Part shown: in pieces, positions 1-5,845 of the stretch
Layout: every line of letters starts with the position of its first letter
How positions within the stretch are numbered: the first letter of the stretch is position 1
Assembly (NCBI GenBank): GCA_017552845.1
Contig: JAFZOE010000353.1
Location: 1 to 7,559, forward strand
Length of the DNA stretch: 7,559 nt
From: Clostridia bacterium
GTDB lineage: Bacteria > Bacillota > Clostridia > Oscillospirales > Acutalibacteraceae
Direction: 5' to 3'
Position numbers and translations under genes: made by a program
Notes under the pieces: generated by a model
Databases searched by the model: none
What the model saw: the letters and a program-made list of their open reading frames with translations, nothing else
What the model was told of the DNA's origin: nothing

Positions 1-570
1 GCGGACGTTTCATCCTGCTTCCTTTCGGAGCCGATGGATGTTTCCAAATACGGCGTTGTTTACGGCGGCGCTCAGAAGAATGTTGCTCCCGCAGGCCTTA
101 CTGTAGTTATCGTTCGCGAGGATCTTCTCGGTCATGAGAGACCGGAAACTCCCGCTCTTCTCAACTACAAGCTTCTCGCAGACAATGATTCCATGTATAA
201 CACTCCCCCCTGCTACTCAATCTATATGTGCAAACTCGTTCTTGAATGGATTCAGAGCATCGGCGGTCTTGAAGCTCTCAAGGCACGCAACGAAAAGAAA
301 GCTTCCATCCTTTACGATTTCATTGACAGCAGCAATATGTTCCACAATCCCGTAAAGAAGAGCGACCGCTCAATGATGAATGTCACCTTCGTTACCGACA
401 GCGATGAACTCAACGCAAAATTCGTCTCCGAAGCGGCTGCAGCCGGTTTTGTAAACCTCAAGGGCCACCGTTCGGTCGGCGGTATGAGAGCCAGCATTTA
501 CAACGCAATGCCCGTTGAAGGCGTTGAAAAGCTTGTTGAATTCATGAAGGAATTCGAGAAGAACAACTGA
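1..570 (+). CDS. serC: Phosphoserine aminotransferase, C-terminal part (5' end outside window)
   Basis: SerC is a cytoplasmic PLP enzyme that transfers the amino group of glutamate to 3-phosphohydroxypyruvate, giving phosphoserine (second step of serine synthesis). The reading frame is open from base 1, so the gene starts upstream; 189 residues are visible, roughly the C-terminal half of a ~360-residue family. Seen in the sequence: a DVSSCFLSEP stretch at the very start, the PLP-lysine motif GGAQKN (Lys 26 of the visible part), an NTPP motif at about 67-70, and the family signature GHRSVGGMRASIYNAMP at about 155-171, whose His/Arg residues bind the substrate phosphate in known homologues. It ends in TGA, 24 bases before serA, so the two are very probably co-transcribed. 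An internal ATG at 34 is not the true start, because the conserved sequence extends upstream of it. The family call is secure; nothing visible looks broken. Confidence 0.96.
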   Translation, partial: ADVSSCFLSEPMDVSKYGVVYGGAQKNVAPAGLTVVIVREDLLGHERPETPALLNYKLLADNDSMYNTPPCYSIYMCKLVLEWIQSIGGLEALKARNEKKASILYDFIDSSNMFHNPVKKSDRSMMNVTFVTDSDELNAKFVSEAAAAGFVNLKGHRSVGGMRASIYNAMPVEGVEKLVEFMKEFEKNN

Positions 571-594
571 TTATTACATTTTTCGAGGTAGTTT

Positions 595-1743
595 ATGTAT
601 AAAATTCTGACACTTAATAAAATTTCCAAAATCGGCCTTTCGGTTCTTGATACCGAAAAATATACATGCGCCGATGAAATAGCCGCTCCCGATGCTGTTC
701 TCGTGCGCTCCGCTTCAATGCATGAAATGAAGCTTGATGAGAATACCGTAGCTGTTGCGAGAGCGGGCGCGGGCGTCAACAACATTCCGCTTGCAGATTA
801 TGCTGATGCAGGCGTGGTTGTATTCAACACTCCCGGCGCAAACGCAAACGCCGTTAAAGAGCTCGTAATCTGCGCTCTCCTTCTCGCTTCCAGAAAAGTT
901 GCCGCGGCTGTTGACTGGGCAAAAGGCCTCAAGGGCGAGGGCGAGAATGTTCCGAAGCTCGTTGAAAAAGGCAAATCACAGTTTGCAGGCCCCGAAATCA
1001 TGTGCAAGACTCTCGGCGTAGTCGGCATGGGCGCTATCGGTGCTCTTGTTGCAGACAGCGCTGCGGCACTCGGCATGAAGATTATCGGCTTTGATCCATT
1101 CCTGAGCGAAGCTAAAATCAATGAATTCAAGGCAAAAGGTTATGCGATTACAGCAAATCTCGATGATATCTGGACCGGTTCAGATTACATCACGCTTCAT
1201 CTTCCGCTCAACGACGGCACCCGCGGAATCATCAACGCAGAGAGCATTGAAAAGATGAAAGGCGGCGTGCGCATCGTCAATATGGCGAGAGGCGAGCTCT
1301 GCGATTCAGCAGATCTTCTTGCCGCGCTTGACAGCGGAAAGGTTGCCGCCTATGTAACCGATTTCCCGAATGAAGCTCAGGTTGACCATTCCGGCGTTAC
1401 CGCTATCCCCCACCTCGGCGCATCAACACCCGAGAGCGAGGATAACTGCGCAGTTATGGCGGCATCCGAAGTTTCAAATTATCTTGAAAAAGGCATAATC
1501 CTTCATTCCGTAAATTATCCCGACCTTGACCTGCCCGAAGCTTTCGCCGTCAGAACCTGCTTCCTCCACGATGAGGATGAGGGCTTTGCAGAGAAAGCCG
1601 CTCAGGCCGCAACTGCAGGCGGAGCTCAGGTTGAGAATACTTACACCGCCGCCAAGAAGGGCAAAGGCTATACAGTAATCGATACAGACAAGGAATTTGA
1701 CACATCCGCAATCAACGCTATAAGAGTAAGAATACTTAAATAA
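595..1743 (+). CDS. serA: D-3-phosphoglycerate dehydrogenase with short ACT-like tail
   Basis: This enzyme catalyses the NAD-dependent oxidation of 3-phosphoglycerate to 3-phosphohydroxypyruvate, the first committed step of serine synthesis, in the cytoplasm. The 382 residues show the D-2-hydroxyacid dehydrogenase layout: a split substrate domain (about 1-90 and 285-310) around a Rossmann domain with GMGAIG at 144-149 and an acidic residue (Asp 167) closing the NAD site. The expected catalytic residues are present: Arg 232 (MARGEL), Glu 260 (FPNEAQ) and His 273 (PHLGAS). Residues about 317-382 resemble a shortened ACT domain (see findings). The start at 595 follows a GAGG at 585-588 with a 6-base gap, and residue 1 matches the usual start of the family. 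It lies 24 bases after serC and 19 bases before a lipoprotein gene, with no terminator on either side. Length fits the short clostridial type rather than the ~525-residue form. Confidence 0.95.
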   Translation: MYKILTLNKISKIGLSVLDTEKYTCADEIAAPDAVLVRSASMHEMKLDENTVAVARAGAGVNNIPLADYADAGVVVFNTPGANANAVKELVICALLLASRKVAAAVDWAKGLKGEGENVPKLVEKGKSQFAGPEIMCKTLGVVGMGAIGALVADSAAALGMKIIGFDPFLSEAKINEFKAKGYAITANLDDIWTGSDYITLHLPLNDGTRGIINAESIEKMKGGVRIVNMARGELCDSADLLAALDSGKVAAYVTDFPNEAQVDHSGVTAIPHLGASTPESEDNCAVMAASEVSNYLEKGIILHSVNYPDLDLPEAFAVRTCFLHDEDEGFAEKAAQAATAGGAQVENTYTAAKKGKGYTVIDTDKEFDTSAINAIRVRILK

Positions 1744-1762
1744 ATTTACACGGAGGGTCATT

Positions 1763-2674
1763 ATGAAAAAGTTACTGGCTGTTTTACTGGCACTGGCAAT
1801 GCTGACTGTTCTCGTTTCCTGCGGAGCAAAGACAGGCGCAGATGATACGACTACCGCCGCTCCCGATGAGAGCACGGAAGAAATCGTAACAGAAGAAAGC
1901 ACTGAAGCTCCTGCCGAATCCGAGACAAGCAAGCAGGACGAAACCAGCGAAGAGGCAACGACCGCAGAAGGCGAAAGCGAAGAAGAGACCGAAAAGGAAG
2001 AAGAAACCGAAAAAGCAAAGGTTCCCGAAACCAAGGAAGAAATCCTTGCCGCTTACAACGACGCTGTCAACGGCTCTGTCAAGGCAAAAGCAGGCTTCAA
2101 CAAGGAGCGCTATACCGACAACGCAAATTACGATATGAGCGTTGTGCTCAATACCTTCAAGAGCCTGGTCGAGAAATTCATCGGTATAGGCGATAAAAAC
2201 AAGTATACCGAGACCGTAACCAAGGGCCAGTGGGCAAGCGACACTCAGCATCAGTATCTCAGAAACAGCACTCTCACCGCAGGCGATATCACCAACGCAA
2301 CGATTAAAGAAGACGGCAAATATTATATCGTAACCCTTGATATCAAAGGCGCTTCAAGCGTCGGCAACAAGAATTCAAGACAGTCGAGCGGACCTATTGA
2401 TAAATGCGGTATCTGCGTTGGCAACGAAGACAAGAATTATTATGACCACAAGAGCGGCCCCGTCATTTATGACGCAATCGGCGGCACTTTCGAAAATGCT
2501 GAAATCAAAGAGAGCTACAGCAACGCAAAAGCCGTTGCAAAGATTGATTCCGAGACCGGCAATCTTGTAAACCTGACAGTAACCTTCAATATCAAGGTTG
2601 ACATCTCCGGCGTCGGAGGCTCCGGCACTGCCACAGGCACGACCCACGTAATCTATAAAGACTTCAAGTATTGA
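1763..2674 (+). CDS. Secreted lipoprotein of unknown function with acidic Thr/Glu-rich linker
   Basis: I do not recognise the C-terminal domain. The 303-residue product begins with a classic lipoprotein signal: a Lys-Lys start, a hydrophobic core, and lipobox LVSC with Cys 20 as the predicted lipidation site, so it should be anchored to the outer face of the membrane. Residues about 24-90 are a low-complexity linker of Glu, Thr, Ser, Ala and Asp, including a perfect tandem EEETEK repeat at 73-84. The folded part (about 91-303) starts with helices and continues with alternating polar/hydrophobic, beta-like strands; it holds a CGIC pair (Cys 215 and 218) and a Gly-rich stretch near 281-292. The start has a strong GGAGGG site at 1752-1757. 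It lies 19 bases after serA and before a hairpin terminator, so read-through from serCA is likely. Whether it has any link to serine metabolism is unknown; it could simply be the last gene of the unit. Confidence 0.85.
   Translation: MKKLLAVLLALAMLTVLVSCGAKTGADDTTTAAPDESTEEIVTEESTEAPAESETSKQDETSEEATTAEGESEEETEKEEETEKAKVPETKEEILAAYNDAVNGSVKAKAGFNKERYTDNANYDMSVVLNTFKSLVEKFIGIGDKNKYTETVTKGQWASDTQHQYLRNSTLTAGDITNATIKEDGKYYIVTLDIKGASSVGNKNSRQSSGPIDKCGICVGNEDKNYYDHKSGPVIYDAIGGTFENAEIKESYSNAKAVAKIDSETGNLVNLTVTFNIKVDISGVGGSGTATGTTHVIYKDFKY
1979..2014 (+). repeat. Tandem 18-base repeat coding EEETEK twice
   Basis: Two adjacent 18-base units encode EEETEK-EEETEK inside the acidic linker of the lipoprotein. 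The amino-acid repeat is exact while the DNA copies differ at a few third positions, so it is a protein-level low-complexity repeat rather than a fresh slippage product. Confidence 0.8.
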
Positions 2675-2686
2675 TTATAAAAACGG

Positions 2687-2722
2687 AAAACCCCGCAGGG
2701 AAATTCTCTGCGGGGAGTTTTT
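2687..2722. terminator. Bidirectional rho-independent terminator
   Basis: A 10-bp stem (2691-2700 with 2706-2715, one G-T pair, seven C-G or G-C pairs in the lower eight) closes a 5-base AAATT loop. On the + strand it is followed by AGTTTTT, ending transcription of serC-serA-lipoprotein 13 bases after the stop. On the - strand the stem is followed by TTTT (complement of 2687-2690), and the convergent zinc-ribbon gene stops at 2731, so one hairpin can serve both genes. Confidence 0.9.
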
Positions 2723-2730
2723 ATATTTTA

Positions 2731-3066
2731 TCACTTTTTCTTTTTGAAAGCGCCTTTGAGATCTTCTTTGAGAAATTCGCCTGCGGCGCGGCCGAGAGCG
2801 CCTGCAATTGCTCCGCCTGCGGCTGAGCCGGCAATCGTCCTGATAAGGTCAAAAACCTCGTCGGTATCCTGCGCTTCCTTGGCTTCTTTTGCGAGCTTAT
2901 CCTGCCTTTCCTCCTCTGCTATCTGAGCGAGGCGCAGGCGCGTTTTTTCTTTTAAAATCGCGTCTTTCAACGACCCGCCGCAATTGGGACAGGTTTCATT
3001 TTCATCGGCATCGACATAGGAGCCGCAGTATTCACAGCAGATTTTATCGATTTTTATGTCGCTCAT
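2731..3066 (-). CDS. Small zinc-ribbon protein with charged helix and Gly/Ala-rich C-terminus
   Basis: I can place no specific function on this 111-residue protein. Residues 8-31 form a zinc ribbon: a CxxC pair (Cys 11/14, with an extra Cys 10) and a second pair CPNC (Cys 26/29), with spacing typical of small zinc-binding folds. Residues about 35-68 are a highly charged Lys/Glu/Arg-rich helix, possibly a coiled coil. Residues about 76-97 are rich in Gly and Ala with small-residue spacing (AGSAAGGAIAGALGRAAG), like a glycine-zipper membrane-associating or oligomerising helix, and the protein ends in a Lys-rich tail (FKKKK). I chose the start at 3066 because AAAGGGGTG lies just before it and an almost ideal promoter lies upstream; a longer frame starting at 3117 would begin inside that promoter. 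The gene is convergent with the serCA unit and divergent from the hydrolase operon. No signal peptide is seen. Confidence 0.85.
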   Translation of the reverse strand: MSDIKIDKICCEYCGSYVDADENETCPNCGGSLKDAILKEKTRLRLAQIAEEERQDKLAKEAKEAQDTDEVFDLIRTIAGSAAGGAIAGALGRAAGEFLKEDLKGAFKKKK

Positions 3067-3071
3067 GACAG

Positions 3072-3080
3072 CACCCCTTT
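3072..3080 (-). promoter_or_regulatory. Shine-Dalgarno site that sets the zinc-ribbon start
   Basis: Read on the - strand this is AAAGGGGTG, five bases before the ATG at 3066. No comparable site is seen before the upstream in-frame ATG at 3117, so it decides the start. The same GGGGTG-type core is used before the first symporter (4345-4350), and a weaker AGGGTG before the second (5835-5840). Confidence 0.7.
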
Positions 3081-3088
3081 CCGAAATG

Positions 3089-3117
3089 ATTATATACCAA
3101 AATCGGCAGCAATTCAA
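3089..3117 (-). promoter_or_regulatory. Near-consensus sigma-A promoter for the zinc-ribbon gene
   Basis: On the - strand a TTGAAT -35 box (3112-3117) is followed by a 17-base spacer and a perfect TATAAT -10 box (3089-3094). Transcription would start near 3082, giving a leader of only about 15 bases that contains the ribosome site. The match to the vegetative consensus suggests constitutive, fairly strong expression; no operator is recognisable. Confidence 0.75.
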
Positions 3118-3130
3118 TAATTTTGTTTAC

Positions 3131-3159
3131 TTATTTAATATATTGTGATAGAATATAAT
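3131..3159 (+). promoter_or_regulatory. Probable promoter of the hydrolase-symporter operon
   Basis: A perfect TATAAT -10 box lies at 3154-3159, 26 bases before the hydrolase start, in a very AT-rich stretch. The 17-base spacing points to a weak -35, TTATTT (3131-3136); a better-matching TTTACT at 3126-3131 is too far away (22-base spacer). A weak -35 may mean that an activator or low basal expression is involved, but that is inference. Confidence 0.45.
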
Positions 3160-3184
3160 AGATAAAATATCGGGAGGTTGAATT

Positions 3185-4342
3185 ATGGCAGGAATAAGAG
3201 AATACATTAACCAGTTCGGCGACAAAACATTCGAGGAATATCCTTTCAATGATTCTGACGCTCTCACTCTCAGCGAGCTTATTTACATGCCGTTTGAGAA
3301 GGTTGTCTCGCGTTCGTTTGACGCCGAGCCGAAAAACTATGCTGTTGCAGCAAATGAGCTTTTCGGAATCCGCGAATTCAAGCATAAGAAGCTCGGGCTT
3401 ATGATTACAAATCACGCGAGCATCAATATGATGGCGATGGCGAATACAAAAAGATATTCTCAGATGAGAATAGTTGCGGTTCAGGAGGTTTACTCCGTAA
3501 AACCCGCAATTCAGTATTGCGCCGGAACATTTATTCTTCCCGACGGAACTCTCGTCTGCGTCTTCAGAGGCACCGACGATACGATAGCCGGCTGGAAGGA
3601 AGACCTCGATCTCTTCACTCACAAAAATCCGCCCGCCTACACGATGGCGCTCGAATATGTTGAAACACTTGCAAAGAAATTCGAGGGCGATATTCTTATC
3701 TGCGGACACTCAAAAGGCGGAAACCTCGCACTTATGGCGGCGCTCAGATGCTCGGACGAAGTCAGGGCGAGAATAAAGGGCGTTTACAATAACGACGGCC
3801 CCGGATTCCATGACTACGGTATATTCCACCTCGGAACATACGAGGAAATACTGCCTGTTTATAAGCATTATGTTCCGAGCTCATCCTTTATCGGAATGAT
3901 GATGGCTCACGATTATGATTACAAGGCAGTCAAGAGCACTATGCACCTCGGGCCGTTCCAGCACGACGTCGGCACCTGGAAAATCAAGGACGGCGAGCTT
4001 GAAACGGTTCCCGATATTGATATTCTCGCAAAAATCACGGATGCGGCACTCGCGATAGTCTGCTCCTATGCGGATGACAAGGGCTGCAAAGCGGTTGATA
4101 ACATAGTCACCGCATTTACGGACGGCCTCGGCCAGCCGAACCTGACCGATACGGCAAAGCATGCGCTCTCGGCAATCGGCGGAGCTTTCAGGGCGGTCAA
4201 GGAAATCAGCCCCGATGTCAAGGATGTTGTCAAGGAAACATTTGAAGGCGCGGGCAAGCAGGTATTCGAGGCTGTCAAATCAATAAAGGGCTCCAATATC
4301 GCGGAGCTCACGGAAAAAGCATTTGAAGCGATAACAAGGTAA
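3185..4342 (+). CDS. Mbeg1-like (DUF2974) alpha/beta hydrolase, lipase-like
   Basis: This is a predicted cytoplasmic serine hydrolase of the Mbeg1-like/DUF2974 family, whose substrate is not established; lipase-class-3-like architecture suggests an ester or lipid. Seen among the 385 residues: VFRGTDDT at about 126-133, which resembles the oxyanion-side strand of class-3 lipases; the nucleophile elbow GHSKGG at 174-179 with Ser 176; the conserved-looking NNDGPGF at 202-208; and QHDVGTW at 259-265, where His 260 is the likely catalytic histidine. The acid is less certain (Asp 204 is one candidate). Residues about 275-385 are a mostly helical, Ala/Lys/Val-rich extension after the catalytic core. 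There is no signal peptide. The start has a strong GGGAGG at 3172-3177. The first symporter begins 13 bases after its stop, so this is probably the first gene of the operon. The family call is confident; the substrate is unknown. Confidence 0.85.
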   Translation: MAGIREYINQFGDKTFEEYPFNDSDALTLSELIYMPFEKVVSRSFDAEPKNYAVAANELFGIREFKHKKLGLMITNHASINMMAMANTKRYSQMRIVAVQEVYSVKPAIQYCAGTFILPDGTLVCVFRGTDDTIAGWKEDLDLFTHKNPPAYTMALEYVETLAKKFEGDILICGHSKGGNLALMAALRCSDEVRARIKGVYNNDGPGFHDYGIFHLGTYEEILPVYKHYVPSSSFIGMMMAHDYDYKAVKSTMHLGPFQHDVGTWKIKDGELETVPDIDILAKITDAALAIVCSYADDKGCKAVDNIVTAFTDGLGQPNLTDTAKHALSAIGGAFRAVKEISPDVKDVVKETFEGAGKQVFEAVKSIKGSNIAELTEKAFEAITR

Positions 4343-4355
4343 GCGGGGTGTAAAA

Positions 4356-5831
4356 ATGTCAAAAGAACGCAGTCTGCCCGAAAATTCCCATCCCAATAAG
4401 ATAGGAATCAAAGAGGGCATGGGCTATATGCTCGGCGACGCAGGCAACCTCTTTGTTTTAACCTATGTATCTTCATTTCTGAAGGTATTCTATACGGATG
4501 TTCTTAAAATCGATACGGATAAGGTTGCAAACCTTTTCCTTTTCACCCGTCTCTGGGACGCAATCAATGACCCGATGTGGGGCGCGATAGTCGCAAAACG
4601 CCGCCCGACCAAAGACGGCAAATTCAGGCCGTTCCTCAAATATGTTGCGATTCCTCTCGGCGTTTCGCAGATTATCTGCTTTTTCAATATAGGTAAATTC
4701 ACCGAGAGCCAGGCGCTCCTGCTCGTATTTGCATATATCACTTATATTGCATTCGGTATGCTCTATACGGGAATGAATGTTCCCTTCGGCTCGCTCGCAT
4801 CGGTTATTACAGATGACCCCGACGGGCGCACGCTGCTCTCGACCTTCCGCACCATAGGCGGCGGAATCGGCGGCGCCGCTCCCCTGCTCCTTGCTCCTTT
4901 TATTATCTACACAAAGGTTCAGGAAGCCGGCGGCAAAACTCACAACGAAGCAAACGCCAGAGGCATGTTCCTCTTTGCCCTTGCGATGGGCATTCTCTCA
5001 ATAATCTTCTACTTTGCCTGCTACGCCACAACCAAGGAAAGAGTTCCTTCAGAGGCGGAGCCGCAGGTCGATATGAAGAAGACCTATCTCGGCATGTTCA
5101 AAAGCAAGCCGTTTGTTATCCTTGCGCTCACGGGTATTCTTATCAGCGGTCAGCTTCAGTTTGCATCGCTTAACCAGTATCTTTACAAGAACTATTTCTG
5201 CAACACCAATCTCTCGGTGCTCGGCACCATAGCACAGTATCTCCCGATGGCAATCATGATTCCGTTTGTTCCGAAACTTGTCAAGAGATTCGGCAAGAAG
5301 GAACTCAGCGCTTTCGGCGGATTCTTCGCAGCGGCCGCGGCGATTATTACCTATTTAATCAAGCCCGCGCCGGATAAACCGATGGTATTCATAGCTCTGC
5401 TCTTTGTAATCGGTTTCGGCTACTCATTCATTTCAATCACCAACTGGGCTGTGGTTGCCGATGTTATCGATTATCAGGAATTCACGACTCATCTCAAGAG
5501 CGAGAGCGCTATTTACGCAGTCTACACCTTCTGCAGAAAACTCGGCCAGACTGCCGCGGATTACGGCGGACTTATGCTGCTCGGAAAAATCGGATACAAT
5601 GCCGAGAAGATGGCAAACGCCGGCTTTGTAACGGGAGTCAGCGAAGGCATTCTCAAGGTCTGCACGGCTATTCCCGCCGTTACATATACGCTTATTTTCC
5701 TGCTCTATGTCATTTTCCCGCTCACTAAAGAAAAACTTGAGCCGGTCTATAAATACATAAGAGAAAACAATTCAAAGGCCGTTGAGGCTGAGACAGAGGA
5801 AGAAACACAAGCTCCTGCAGAAACCAACTGA
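4356..5831 (+). CDS. GPH-family (MelB-like) sugar:cation symporter, first of a tandem pair
   Basis: This is an integral membrane MFS transporter of the glycoside-pentoside-hexuronide:cation symporter family, which imports sugars or glycosides with Na+ or H+. The 491 residues show about 12 hydrophobic segments, the two halves joined by a polar loop near 225-250. RLWDAINDP at 65-73 matches the helix II cation site of MelB; Asp 68 and Asp 72 correspond to MelB Asp 55 and Asp 59. GKFRPF at 88-93 is the usual loop 2-3 motif. YTGMNVP at 137-143 has Asn where MelB has Asp 124, a substitution common outside the melibiose group. ADVIDYQEF at 368-376 and CRKLGQ at 393-398 match the C-half signature, but the usual TGKRxEG between them reads THLKSES. 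The C-tail is acidic. The start follows GGGGTG (4345-4350). The substrate is not predictable from sequence alone. Confidence 0.9.
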   Translation: MSKERSLPENSHPNKIGIKEGMGYMLGDAGNLFVLTYVSSFLKVFYTDVLKIDTDKVANLFLFTRLWDAINDPMWGAIVAKRRPTKDGKFRPFLKYVAIPLGVSQIICFFNIGKFTESQALLLVFAYITYIAFGMLYTGMNVPFGSLASVITDDPDGRTLLSTFRTIGGGIGGAAPLLLAPFIIYTKVQEAGGKTHNEANARGMFLFALAMGILSIIFYFACYATTKERVPSEAEPQVDMKKTYLGMFKSKPFVILALTGILISGQLQFASLNQYLYKNYFCNTNLSVLGTIAQYLPMAIMIPFVPKLVKRFGKKELSAFGGFFAAAAAIITYLIKPAPDKPMVFIALLFVIGFGYSFISITNWAVVADVIDYQEFTTHLKSESAIYAVYTFCRKLGQTAADYGGLMLLGKIGYNAEKMANAGFVTGVSEGILKVCTAIPAVTYTLIFLLYVIFPLTKEKLEPVYKYIRENNSKAVEAETEEETQAPAETN

Positions 5832-5845
5832 AACAGGGTGAAAAA

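Noticed and set aside
571..594. Regulatory element or riboswitch between serC and serA
   Set aside because: The gap is only 24 bases and holds just the serA ribosome site; there is no room for a structured leader.
1474..2034. Long open frame on the - strand, rich in Ser and Val
   Set aside because: It is the complement of the Glu/Thr/Ala-rich linker codons and the serA 3' end; the composition is a by-product of the + strand genes, which have clear family motifs or a lipobox.
3067..3117. Longer start for the zinc-ribbon gene, adding 17 residues
   Set aside because: The upstream ATG at 3117 lies within the -35 box of the near-consensus promoter and has no ribosome site; the ATG at 3066 has AAAGGGGTG at the right distance.
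3139..3157. Dyad TATATT-7-AATATA as a defined operator
   Set aside because: Six AT-only base pairs in a very AT-rich stretch are expected by chance; it is kept only as a remark under the divergent region.
3131..3709. 192-residue open frame on the - strand
   Set aside because: It overlaps the hydrolase core including the strand before GHSKGG, runs into the divergent promoter region, and encodes no recognisable domain.
4473..4943. 156-residue open frame on the - strand inside the first symporter
   Set aside because: It is antisense to conserved GPH helix II and loop motifs; codon shadow only.
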